Positions 33,928 to 41,800 of a stretch of 64,000 bases of DNA are shown piece after piece (position 1 is the first letter of the stretch; each line of letters starts with the position of its first letter). The translations under genes were made by a program, and so were the position numbers. The DNA comes from Leptolyngbya sp. PCC 6406 (GTDB lineage: Bacteria > Cyanobacteriota > Cyanobacteriia > Phormidesmidales > Phormidesmidaceae). The notes beneath the pieces were generated by a model that was not told where the DNA came from, made no database searches, and worked only from the letters and a program-made list of their open reading frames with translations. The stretch lies in the NCBI RefSeq assembly GCF_000332095.2, contig NZ_KI913949.1, positions 3,938,869 through 4,002,868 of the forward strand, written 5' to 3'.

Positions 33928-34944
33928 TAGCGGATTTCATAATTATGCGGCACAATAGCAGCAATGGGTGAACCAGCTTTTAATGTCCGCTTCAGAGATG
34001 TCCTCAAAGGCTATTTCAAGGGCTTCTGATAGCGCTTGATAAGTCCGTGCCCCCAGTGCCCTGAGAATTGACTTTAGCTTTGACCAAAAGTTCTCAATCG
34101 GCGAGAAGTCCGGCGAATAGGGCGGCAGATATACCAGACGTGCCCCTGCGGCCTCAATCAACTCCCGAATCATGTCGTCCTTATGAATGGAACAGTTGTC
34201 CATCACGACACAGGCCCCTGGCCAAAGGTTGGGCACCAGGCGAGTGGCCACAAATGCCTCAAAACTCAAGCCGTCAAAGGCTCCTAAAATCACCGCCGAA
34301 GCCACTACCCCAGCCAAGCTTAACCCTGCCACCAGGGACACATTCTTCCCCCGCTTGGGCTGTTCTCCATAGGCTCGTCGGCCTTGCAGCGCCCAGGCAA
34401 ACAACCGAATCAACCCCAGATTAATCCCCGACTCATCGATAAACACCAAGTCTTCAACTCGGATGTCTCGAATCTCATCCCAGTACTCCCCTCGCAACCG
34501 CTGTACCCGATCACTCACCTTGTCACTGGGGTGAAGGGCTTTTTTTTTACGGGTGAACTGAAGCCGCTTCATCACCCGACACATCGTGGATCGACTCACC
34601 GTCACCCCATACTGTTGAGCCACTTCGGCGCGAAGCTCATCTAAGGTCAGATCAGGGTTCGCTTCAACGAAGGCTTGAACCCCCTGCATCTGCGCCTCAT
34701 CCAGTTCCCTCGGTCGCCCAGGACTGGTCTTGGGGGCAAGCTCACCCGTTTCCCGATACTGCTTCAGCAGTTTCACGATAAAACTTAGAGTCACTCGAAA
34801 TCGCTGGGCTAACTGGCGCTGCGAAATGCGCTCGTTCTCATAGGTCTCAATAATCTTCTGTCGCAAATCGGTGCTGTAGGCCTTCATCGGCTCCTCGCGC
34901 TTTTTCTACCCGCTATTCGTACCACATCTTTGTGAAATCCGCTA
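33928..34944 (-). mobile_element. IS630-type insertion sequence, complete
   Basis: A 1017-base element with terminal inverted repeats TAGCGGATTTCA (both ends), flanked by the TA target duplication expected for IS630/Tc1-mariner elements (33926-33927 and 34945-34946). It contains one intact transposase gene. Intact ends, target duplication and ORF suggest a recent insertion. Confidence 0.93.
33943..34887 (-). CDS. IS630 family transposase
   Basis: 314 residues. An N-terminal helix-turn-helix (MKAYSTDLRQKIIETYENERISQRQLAQRFRV) and a second winged helix precede the DDE core. The catalytic residues are Asp in LVFIDESGINL, Asp in CVVMDNCSIHK, and the Glu in YSPDFSPIENFWSKLK. The frame is intact. 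It runs against the host operon, so it is not driven by the hsd promoter. Confidence 0.95.
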   Translation of the reverse strand: MKAYSTDLRQKIIETYENERISQRQLAQRFRVTLSFIVKLLKQYRETGELAPKTSPGRPRELDEAQMQGVQAFVEANPDLTLDELRAEVAQQYGVTVSRSTMCRVMKRLQFTRKKKALHPSDKVSDRVQRLRGEYWDEIRDIRVEDLVFIDESGINLGLIRLFAWALQGRRAYGEQPKRGKNVSLVAGLSLAGVVASAVILGAFDGLSFEAFVATRLVPNLWPGACVVMDNCSIHKDDMIRELIEAAGARLVYLPPYSPDFSPIENFWSKLKSILRALGARTYQALSEALEIAFEDISEADIKSWFTHCCYCAA

Positions 34945-35038
34945 TATTTAGAGGACCTGCTGGGCTGTTCGGTGGATGTGGGCACGCCGAGTTCGCTGCG
35001 CCCCCACCTGCGGGAAACGGTGCTAGAGGAGGCAATTC

Positions 35039-35395
35039 GTGCCGTCTAGAGAGTTTGAACTGCGGGTGCGGGATATGTTGACCGAGATTGCTGTGGTGGA
35101 GGAAACAGTCGCTGGCTTGGGCGTTGAGTTATTTGTTCAAAATCGGCAGGCAGTGCGGGCAGTGCTGTACAGCCTGGCGGTGATTGGTGAAGCGGTAGCG
35201 AGTGCCATTGATGAGTTAGATGCGGCAGATCCAGCGACCCCGTGGCACCAGATTCGCGGGATGCGGAATGCGGTGATTCATGAGTATTTTCGGGTGGATG
35301 TAGAGACGGTATGGCAAACGACCCAGTTAGATTTGCCGATGCTCAAGACAGCGTTGCAGCAGATTTTGGATGCTTTGGAGGCCCAGGGGGCATGA
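35039..35395 (+). CDS. hepT: HepT-like RNase toxin (HEPN, DUF86)
   Basis: A 118-residue all-helical HEPN protein. The catalytic R-x4-H-x-Y motif is intact in MRNAVIHEYFRVD near residues 80-92, and the segment WHQIRGMRNAVIHEY is typical of DUF86. HepT cuts RNA and is normally neutralised by MntA-mediated AMPylation of the motif tyrosine. The GTG start overlaps the mntA stop by 11 bases, but mntA is disrupted. Its stop overlaps tail repeat T3 (ATGA). Confidence 0.87.
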   Translation: MPSREFELRVRDMLTEIAVVEETVAGLGVELFVQNRQAVRAVLYSLAVIGEAVASAIDELDAADPATPWHQIRGMRNAVIHEYFRVDVETVWQTTQLDLPMLKTALQQILDALEAQGA

Positions 35396-35496
35396 TGGCG
35401 GAGTGGGCAGCGCAGAGGTCGGAAGCCTTGGAGCTAGATCAGGAGATTAAGATTCAATTAGCCAAGGTGGGTTTTGACCTGGAGGGAGTGAGCTGA
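35392..35496 (+). CDS. hsdM tail-repeat mini-ORF T3
   Basis: 34 residues ([34 protein letters not shown]). From [14 protein letters not shown] it is identical in protein sequence to the HsdM end. The ATG overlaps the hepT stop, and the TGA overlaps the ATG of the next remnant. Confidence 0.6.
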   Translation: MMAEWAAQRSEALELDQEIKIQLAKVGFDLEGVS

Positions 35497-35630
35497 TGAC
35501 GTTGTTATAAACCTTGCAAAACAAGCGGGAACAGTTTTTGGAAGTTGTCGCCAAACATGGGAGGTCGGAGGCAGAGGCGCTGGACAAGGAGATTCAGGTG
35601 CAGTTGGCAAAGGTGAGGTTTGAGGTATGA
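35496..35630 (+). pseudogene. nucleotidyltransferase remnant joined to hsdM tail repeat T4
   Basis: Begins ATG ACG TTG TTA then TAA, and continues in frame as TLQNKREQFLEVVAKHG, matching the N-terminus of the intact nucleotidyltransferase at 36117 (MATLETLQEQRSQILAIAAKHG). Directly after KHG the frame becomes RSEAEALDKEIQVQLAKVRFEV, another HsdM-tail copy (35559-35630). The body of the gene has been removed in frame between KHG and the tail. Confidence 0.7.
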
Positions 35631-35812
35631 GTCCGCAATTACGAACAATTCTGAGCGACATTGAGCAGTTGAGTGCTGAGGAGCAGTTAGAGGTCATCAG
35701 CTACACCACGGAGCAGCTTAAACGCCGCGCTGCGACCCAGTCGGTGTGGCAGGCTTACCAGGCTTCTAAGCAGGAACGACGGGAGGTGTATCGCCGCCTT
35801 GCTGATGTCTAA
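35627..35812 (+). CDS. antitoxin-like protein upstream of broken doc
   Basis: A 61-residue helical, charged protein (MSPQLRTILSDIEQLSAEEQLEVISYTTEQLKRR...) typical of small cyanobacterial antitoxins. The ATG overlaps the stop of T4. Its end overlaps the start of the Doc-like remnant, so it was probably the Doc antitoxin. It has no Phd signature. Confidence 0.6.
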   Translation: MSPQLRTILSDIEQLSAEEQLEVISYTTEQLKRRAATQSVWQAYQASKQERREVYRRLADV

Positions 35813-36011
35813 CTTTCTGACTCGTGAGGAGGTGCTGATTGTGGATGGCAACAAGCGCACGGCTTTTGCGGTGATGGATACGTTTTTGCGGGTGAATGGC
35901 TATCGGCTAATGCTGGCGGATGATGCGGCTTTTGACTTGGTGATTCGGGTTGTGCAGGGGCAGATCGATAAAGCTGGAGTAGCAGAGGAACTGGCGGATG
36001 CGGTGGTATAG
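35805..36011 (+). pseudogene. doc: Doc/Fic toxin with internal in-frame deletion
   Basis: 68 residues. The first ten (MSNFLTREEVLIV) match the Doc N-terminus, and then DGNKRTAFAVMDTFLRVNGYRLMLADD follows at once. In Doc the active-site motif is HPFxDGNKR, with about 55-60 residues between the N-terminus and this motif. Here that stretch, including the catalytic His, is deleted while the frame is kept. It should be inactive. Confidence 0.75.
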
Positions 36012-36024
36012 GGATAGAGGGAAT

Positions 36025-36117
36025 ATGGCAGCGCAGATGAAAGAGGCAGAGGCGCTGGATAAAGAGATTAAGGTGCAGTTGACGATCGCACTTTTTGATT
36101 GGGAGGGTCGGAGTTGA
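36025..36117 (+). CDS. hsdM tail-repeat mini-ORF T5
   Basis: 30 residues (MAAQMKEAEALDKEIKVQLTIALFDWEGRS). It keeps the AQMxEA lead that is seen in HsdM itself ([15 protein letters not shown]). It begins 13 bases after the doc remnant stop, and its TGA overlaps the next ATG. Confidence 0.58.
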   Translation: MAAQMKEAEALDKEIKVQLTIALFDWEGRS

Positions 36118-36410
36118 TGGCAACGTTGGAAACGTTACAAGAACAGCGATCGCAAATCTTGGCCATTGCTGCTAAGCATGGAGCTGACAACGTGCGCGTG
36201 TTTGGCTCGGTGGTGCGGGGGGAAGATACCCCAGAAAGCGATATTGATTTTTTGATTGACTATGACCTTGAAAAAATCACGCCTTGGTTTCCAGTGGGGC
36301 TCATTCACGACTTGCAGAATTTTTTGAAGCGAGATGTGGATGTGGTGTCTGCCAAGTCGCTGCACGACTACATCAAGGCGCGGGTGTTGGCGGAGGCAAA
36401 GCTCCTATGA
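36117..36410 (+). CDS. MNT-type nucleotidyltransferase (MntA-like antitoxin)
   Basis: 97 residues: MATLETLQEQRSQILAIAAKHGADNVRVFGSVVRGEDTPESDIDFLIDYD..., with the G-S-x10-D-x-D motif intact and a complete C-terminus (SLHDYIKARVLAEAKLL). The start at 36117 overlaps the stop of T5; in-frame sequence before it belongs to the repeat. Its HepT partner, expected at the ATGA overlap, is reduced to a stub. Confidence 0.85.
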   Translation: MATLETLQEQRSQILAIAAKHGADNVRVFGSVVRGEDTPESDIDFLIDYDLEKITPWFPVGLIHDLQNFLKRDVDVVSAKSLHDYIKARVLAEAKLL

Positions 36411-36490
36411 AAGATAGCCGTTTGTACCTCGAAAGCTACTTGCCAGCACTGGCGGCGGCGGTGCGGAAGCTGATGGAGTCTGAAGAATGA
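36407..36490 (+). pseudogene. HepT-like stub (27 residues)
   Basis: MKDSRLYLESYLPALAAAVRKLMESEE starts at the ATGA overlap with the nucleotidyltransferase, like the first helix of a HepT protein, then stops. The R-x4-H-x-Y part is absent. Its TGA overlaps the ATG of T6. Confidence 0.55.
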
Positions 36491-36567
36491 AGCCGCAGAT
36501 GAAGGAGGCAGAGGTGCTGGGTAAAGAGATTAAGATGCAGTTGATGAAGGTGGGGGTTGAGCTGTGA
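36487..36567 (+). CDS. hsdM tail-repeat mini-ORF T6
   Basis: 26 residues (MKPQMKEAEVLGKEIKMQLMKVGVEL). It is the last copy of the HsdM end. Its TGA overlaps the GTG start of hsdS (GTGA), so it stands exactly where the hsdM end would stand in a simple hsdMS operon. Confidence 0.6.
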   Translation: MKPQMKEAEVLGKEIKMQLMKVGVEL

Positions 36568-37832
36568 AAACAATTAAAATCAACGATGGTTTACAGAAAA
36601 TAATTGATTATCGAGGAAAAACACCACCTAAATCAGCAGATGGAATCACGTTAATTAGTGCTGCCAATATTAAATCAGGAACTTTAGATTTTAGTCGCAG
36701 AGAGTTTATTAGTAAAGAAGACTATGCGAACTGGACAACAAGAGGTTTCACAAAGCCTGGTGATGTTCTTTTCACGACGGAAGCTCCTACCGCAGAAGTT
36801 GCCTTTTATCCTGAAGAAGGAATTTATCAAATATCGAGGCGAGTGATTGCGCTACGGACAGATGAAAAAGTGCTGCACAATCTCTACTTGTTTTATTTGC
36901 TTCAATCACCGCCTGTTAAACAGCGGATGCTCTCTGCTAATAGAGGAAGTACCGTGCCCAGATTGTTGAAGACAGATATTACTCAATTTACAATAAAAGT
37001 TCCTAATTATTCACAACAGAAAGAAACTGCTAAAACTTTAGCCTGTCTCGATCGCAAGATCGAAAACCTCCGCAAACAGAACGAAACACTGGAGCAAATC
37101 GCGCAAACCCTCTTCAAACATTGGTTTGTCGATTTCGAGTTTCCCTACGACCCATCGGCAAGCTCAGGGCAGCGCTTTGCTCAGGGCAGGCCCTACAAGT
37201 CGTCTGGCGGGGAGATGGTGCCGTCAGAACTAGGCGCAATCCCCGCAGGCTGGCGAGTTGGGAAGCTAAGAGAATTAATTGAGGTTAATCCAAGAGAAGC
37301 AATCAAAAAGGGAAATGATGTGAAATACGTAGACATGAAATCACTGTCTACATCTAGTATGGAAATTACTGGCTACATCATCCGAAAATTTAATTCTGGC
37401 AGTAAGTTCCGAAATGGCGATACTCTTTTAGCAAGAATTACTCCTTGCCTTGAGAATGGAAAAACAGCCTTTGTCAATCTTCTTGATAGTGATGAAGTCG
37501 CTTATGGCTCGACTGAGTTTATCGTGATGAGAGCTAAGTCTTCCTGTTGTCCAGAATATGTTTATTGCCTTAGTCGAAGTGAAAATTTTCGCGATTATGC
37601 GATCAAAAACATGACTGGTTCATCAGGTCGTCAACGTGTGCCTAATGATCAAGTGGAAGATTACGAGCTTGCCATCTCAGAACTGACAACGTTTCAGTTA
37701 TTTCACAATGTTTGCCAGCCATTATTCTTAAAAATTGAATCGAATCAGCGCCAAATCCAAACCCTGACCCAAACCCGTGACGCGCTTCTGCCTAAACTGA
37801 TGAGCGGCCAGCTCCGCATTCAGGAGGGGTGA
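36564..37832 (+). CDS. hsdS: type I restriction-modification specificity subunit
   Basis: A 422-residue protein with two target-recognition domains (about 1-155 and 215-385). Each is followed by a conserved helix: LDRKIENLRKQNETLEQIAQTLFKHWFVDFEFP and IESNQRQIQTLTQTRDALLPKLMSGQL. TRD coding is AT-rich, as usual for exchanged TRDs. Between the halves, SASSGQRFAQGRPYKSSG contains about 14 extra residues from a repeat-like sequence. The GTG start overlaps the stop of T6. It sets the DNA target for HsdM and HsdR. Confidence 0.93.
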   Translation: MKTIKINDGLQKIIDYRGKTPPKSADGITLISAANIKSGTLDFSRREFISKEDYANWTTRGFTKPGDVLFTTEAPTAEVAFYPEEGIYQISRRVIALRTDEKVLHNLYLFYLLQSPPVKQRMLSANRGSTVPRLLKTDITQFTIKVPNYSQQKETAKTLACLDRKIENLRKQNETLEQIAQTLFKHWFVDFEFPYDPSASSGQRFAQGRPYKSSGGEMVPSELGAIPAGWRVGKLRELIEVNPREAIKKGNDVKYVDMKSLSTSSMEITGYIIRKFNSGSKFRNGDTLLARITPCLENGKTAFVNLLDSDEVAYGSTEFIVMRAKSSCCPEYVYCLSRSENFRDYAIKNMTGSSGRQRVPNDQVEDYELAISELTTFQLFHNVCQPLFLKIESNQRQIQTLTQTRDALLPKLMSGQLRIQEG

Positions 37833-37855
37833 GATGAGTGACCTTACCTCGAAAA

Positions 37856-37930
37856 TGGCAGACACTGTCTGCCAAATCTCAACTCCAATCACTTATTTTT
37901 TGCAAAATGCCAGACATCGTCTGGCATTTT
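37856..37930 (+). terminator. two related hairpins after hsdS
   Basis: TGGCAGAC-act-GTCTGCCA (37856-37874) and AAAATGCCAGAC-atc-GTCTGGCATTTT (37904-37930). The second has A and T flanks as in a bidirectional intrinsic terminator. The similar cores CAGAC/GTCTG could instead be a pair of operators for the following gene. Confidence 0.6.
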
Positions 37931-37956
37931 AAGGTTTGAACAGGTCGCACCACGCC

Positions 37957-38223
37957 ATGATTGAGCTATACACCCACGTCTCACTCACCAGGGACTTCCC
38001 CGCATACAATCTCAAACGGGGCGACATCGCCACCTTGGTTGACACCGTTCCCCATCCCGAAGGCGGCGAAGAAGGTTACATCCTCGAAGTCTTTAATGCT
38101 TTGGGCGAGTCTATTGATGTTGTCACTGTGCCCCAGTCTGCCGTTGCCCCCTTCCACTCCGATGATTCCCACCGTGTGTCCCCTGGTTCAGATCTAAGCC
38201 GCCAGCAACGGCACCTCATATAG
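37957..38223 (+). CDS. DUF4926 domain protein
   Basis: An 88-residue protein. MIELYTHVSLTRDFPAYNLKRGDIATLVDTVPHPEGGEEGYILEVFNALGE matches small DUF4926 proteins, often found beside toxin-like DUF6883 genes. ATG at 37957 chosen because conserved sequence begins there. Its 3' end overlaps the convergent vapC by 30 bases, and the C-terminal part (DSHRVSPGSDLSRQQRHLI) looks like read-through. No partner gene adjoins it. Confidence 0.65.
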   Translation: MIELYTHVSLTRDFPAYNLKRGDIATLVDTVPHPEGGEEGYILEVFNALGESIDVVTVPQSAVAPFHSDDSHRVSPGSDLSRQQRHLI

Positions 38224-38571
38224 CTCAAACTTGGCATCCCCAGAAATCACCGTTAGCCCATCTGCTAATGCCTGGGTAATCAACATGCGATCAAAGGGAT
38301 CCTTGTGCAACATCGGTAACGCCCCCACCTGTAGCCCATGCTCCGCCGAAACCTTTAACACCTCAAACTCATTCACGGCCAGCATGTCTAACAGATTATC
38401 GGGCATAGATAACTTGCCCAAAGATTGCTTAATCGACATCTCCCAGACCGTCGCTGCACTGACAAAAATCAAATGCGTCGGGTCGCTGATGACTTGCCGC
38501 GCTTGAGGCGATAGCTTTGGGTCATCCCCCAACCACCACAGCAACACATGGGTATCCAGCAGATATCTCAT
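38194..38571 (-). CDS. vapC: VapC toxin, PIN domain RNase
   Basis: 125 residues, a complete PIN domain: Asp in YLLDTHVLLWWLGDD, Glu in ATVWEMSIKQSLGKL, Asp in HKDPFDRMLITQAL and the Asp in VISGDAKF. The H-V-L-L-W-W signature is that of the subgroup paired with Phd antitoxins. It overlaps its antitoxin by ATGA. The pair lies on the strand opposite to the hsd genes. Confidence 0.9.
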   Translation of the reverse strand: MRYLLDTHVLLWWLGDDPKLSPQARQVISDPTHLIFVSAATVWEMSIKQSLGKLSMPDNLLDMLAVNEFEVLKVSAEHGLQVGALPMLHKDPFDRMLITQALADGLTVISGDAKFELYEVPLLAA

Positions 38572-38819
38572 TCTGCTAACCCATCTGTTGGCCCATAAAA
38601 CAGGGCATTGACCTCCGCCAATTCTGCATTAAAGTCTTCTGCCATCACAACACGTCCTTTCCAAGCCCCCGGCGTTCGAGGTTTTGATGCCCCCTCATAG
38701 GGAATCAGTCGCACTAGGGGCTTTCCAGCCCGACTAATAATTACATCTTCCCCCGCCAAAACCGACTCAATCAGCTTCGATAGGTGGGTTTTGGCCTCAT
38801 GGATATTGGCATTGTGCAT
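38568..38819 (-). CDS. Phd/YefM family antitoxin
   Basis: 83 residues. MHNANIHEAKTHLSKLIESVLAGEDVIISRAGKPLVRLIPYE is a typical Phd/YefM DNA-binding and dimerisation domain, with an acidic C-terminal toxin-binding tail. It is the first gene of the pair and likely autoregulated with VapC. Between it and hsdR are about 70 bases that must hold both divergent promoters. Confidence 0.9.
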   Translation of the reverse strand: MHNANIHEAKTHLSKLIESVLAGEDVIISRAGKPLVRLIPYEGASKPRTPGAWKGRVVMAEDFNAELAEVNALFYGPTDGLAE

Positions 38820-38888
38820 TTCAAAAAGCCTTAGCTAGACTTAGCCTAATTGTAGGTTGGTTCCCATCATCGCCTCCAGCAGCCCCAG

Positions 38889-41800
38889 ATGAAATTCATC
38901 ACCGAAGACCAGATCGAAACCTATAACCTCGAACTGCTCGATGCCCTGGGCTATGGCTACACCCACGGTGCCGCCTTGGCACCAGCAGATGCCCTCACCC
39001 CAAACCCCTCTCCCAGCGGGCGAGGAGCTGGGGAGGACTTCCGTGCCAGCGATCGCGGCGGCACCTATCTCAGCCTCGAAAAACGCCAAAACTTCAGCGA
39101 AGTCCTGCTCAAAGACCGCCTCACCGCCGCCATCAGCTGCATCAACCCCCACATCCCCGCTACCGTTCGCGCCCAGGCCCAGCGAGAACTACAAAACATC
39201 GCCAGCCCTGACCTGATCAGCAACAACGAAACCTTTCACCGCTACCTGACCGAAGGCATCACCGTTGAATACCAGCGGGACGGCGAAACCAAAGGGGAAC
39301 AGCTCTGGCTGGTTGACTGGGACAACCCCGACAACAATGAATTTCTGGCGGTGAATCAGTTCACCATCATCGAAGACAACCACCGCCGCCGCCCCGACGT
39401 AATTCTGTTCATCAACGGGTTGCCCCTGGTGGTGATCGAGCTGAAGAACGCCGCCGATGCCAAAGCCGACCTACACGCGGCCTATAACCAACTCCAAACC
39501 TACAAACGCGAGATTCCCAGCCTGTTTACCTACAACGCTCTGCTGGTAATCTCTGATGGCCTTTCCGCCCGCGCTGGCTCTCTGTCTGCCGACTACACCC
39601 GTTTCAGCCAGTGGAAGTTTCCCGCCCAGAGTCCCGCCCCTAACCCCTCCCAGGGGGAGGGGGATCGGAATCCCGCCCCTAACCCCTCCCAGGGGGAGGG
39701 GGATCGGAGTCCGGAAGTCCCTCGCCCTTTGGGAGAGGGATTTAGGGAGAGGGCACAAGTGGCAAGCTGGAGTTCGGAAGCCTCTCTCCCCGTGGGAGAG
39801 AGGTTTGGAGAGAGGGCCGAGCTGGAAATCCTGGTGCAGGGAATGCTCAACAAAGCCACCCTGCTCGACCTAATCCGCCATTTTACCGTGTTCGAGCAGG
39901 TCAAAACCGTAGACCCCGCCACCGAAATTGTCACCCTCAAGACCACCAAAAAGCTGGCCGCTTATCACCAGTATTACGCGGTGAATAAGGCGGTTGAAAG
40001 TGTGTTGCGGGCTTGCGGAATGCCCTCCCCTAACCCCTCCCAGGGGGCTGCCGTGTATACACATCTCTCTGAGCAGTCACATTCTGGCGAATCCCCCGCT
40101 ATCGCCGCCCCCTTTTCAAGGGGGGCTACCCCAATCCTGGATGGGACTGCCCCCCTTGAAAAGGGGGGTTGGGGGGATCAAACCCTAAACAAGACTCAAC
40201 CGAAAACTTATGTATACACAGTAGCCCAGGGGGAGGGGGATCGGAATCCGGAAGCCTCTCTCCCCGTGGGAGAGAGGTTTGGAGAGAGGGCCAACCATCG
40301 GGGCGGCGTAGTCTGGCACACCCAGGGCAGCGGTAAATCCCTCTCCATGGTGTTCCTCAGCGGCAAACTGGTGCTGGCCCTGAATAACCCCACCCTGATT
40401 GTCCTCACCGATCGCAACGACCTCGACGACCAGCTCTTTGATACCTTTGCCGGGTGCCGCCAACTACTGCGCCAAGAACCCCAGCAGGCCAACGATCGCG
40501 CCGCCGTGCGATCGCTGTTGAACGTGGCCTCTGGCGGCATCGTCTTCACCACCGTCCAAAAATTCGCCCCTGCCGATGGCGAAACCCTGTATCCGCAGAT
40601 TAGCGATCGCACCAACATTGTCGTCCTAGCCGACGAGGCCCACCGCAGTCAGTACGGCTTCAAGGCCAAACAAGTCATCCTCAAAGACAAAGACGGCAAC
40701 GAAATCGGCATCGAAACCCGCTACGGCTTCGCCAAATACATCCGCGACGCCATCCCCAACGCCACCTTTGTCGGCTTCACTGGCACCCCCGTTGAGCAAA
40801 CCGACAAAAACACCCCCGACATTTTCGGCGACTACATCGACATCTACGACATCGCCCAGGCCGTGAAAGATGGGGCCACCGTGCCCATCTACTACGAAAG
40901 CCGTCTGGTGCAAGTAGACCTAGACGAGCAAGGCCGCCAACTGCTGAATGAATTGGATGACGACCTCAGTTTTGAAGACCTCAGCACCACCCAGCAAGCC
41001 AAAGCCAAACAGACCAAAATCGAAGCGATCGTGGGCTCTACCCAGCGCCTCCAGACCATCGCCAGCGACATCGTCACCCACTTCGAGCAGCGCCAGACCG
41101 TCAACCGGGGCAAAGGCATGATTGTCACCCTCAGTCGGCGGGTAGCGGCCAACCTCTACGCCGAAATCATCCAACGCCGTCCCCACTGGCACAGCGATGA
41201 TCTAAACACCGGCAAAATCAAGGTCGTGATGACCGCCAGCGCCGCTGACGAAGGCAATCTGGTGCGGCACCACACCACCAAAAAGCAACGCCAGATTCTG
41301 GCCCAGCGGCTGAAAGACCCCGACAACGAACTGGAGCTGGTGATCGTCTGCGATATGTGGCTCACCGGGTTCGATGCCCCCTGCCTCCACACCATGTACA
41401 TCGACAAGCCCATGAAGGGCCACAACCTGATGCAGGCGATCGCCCGCATCAACCGGGTCTACTTCGAGAAGATGGGCGGCCTAATTGTGGACTATCTCGG
41501 TGTGGCCCAAGAACTCAAAGAAGCCCTCAACTTCTACTCCAACAGCGGTGGCAAAGGCGATCTCACCCTCGATCAAGATGTGGCCCTGGGGCTGCTGGCC
41601 ACCAAGCTAGAGGTGGTCGAGGGCATCATGGCAGGCTTTGACTACACCCCCTATTTCACCGCCAGTACTGGTGAAAAACTCAACCTGCTCAAAGCCGCCA
41701 CCAACCACATCGCTGACCCCCAGCGCAAAGACCGCTTCCTCGATGCCGTAGCCGCGCTGGCCAAGATTTATGCCCTGACCGCTCACCATCCCGACGCGAT

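Larger units (their letters stand above)
33737..35049 (+). pseudogene. mntA: mntA nucleotidyltransferase interrupted by IS630-type element
   Basis: Joining 33737-33927 to 34947-35049, with one copy of the TA duplication, restores an uninterrupted 97-codon frame. It reads ...FLFGSVARDEATSDSDVDFWVEF...LGLKAYLEDLLGCSVDVGTPSSLRPHLRETVLEEAIRAV. The G-S-x10-D-x-D motif lies before the insertion, so a truncated peptide ending GFHNYAAQ keeps it but loses the C-terminal third. The start codon is unclear (CTG/ATA, no ATG). The stop overlaps the hepT GTG, as in intact MntA-HepT pairs. Confidence 0.88.

Noticed and set aside
40048..40224. hsdR as a pseudogene because of the nested element
   Set aside because: The frame is open through the insertion, and all nuclease and motor motifs are present, so loss of function cannot be claimed.
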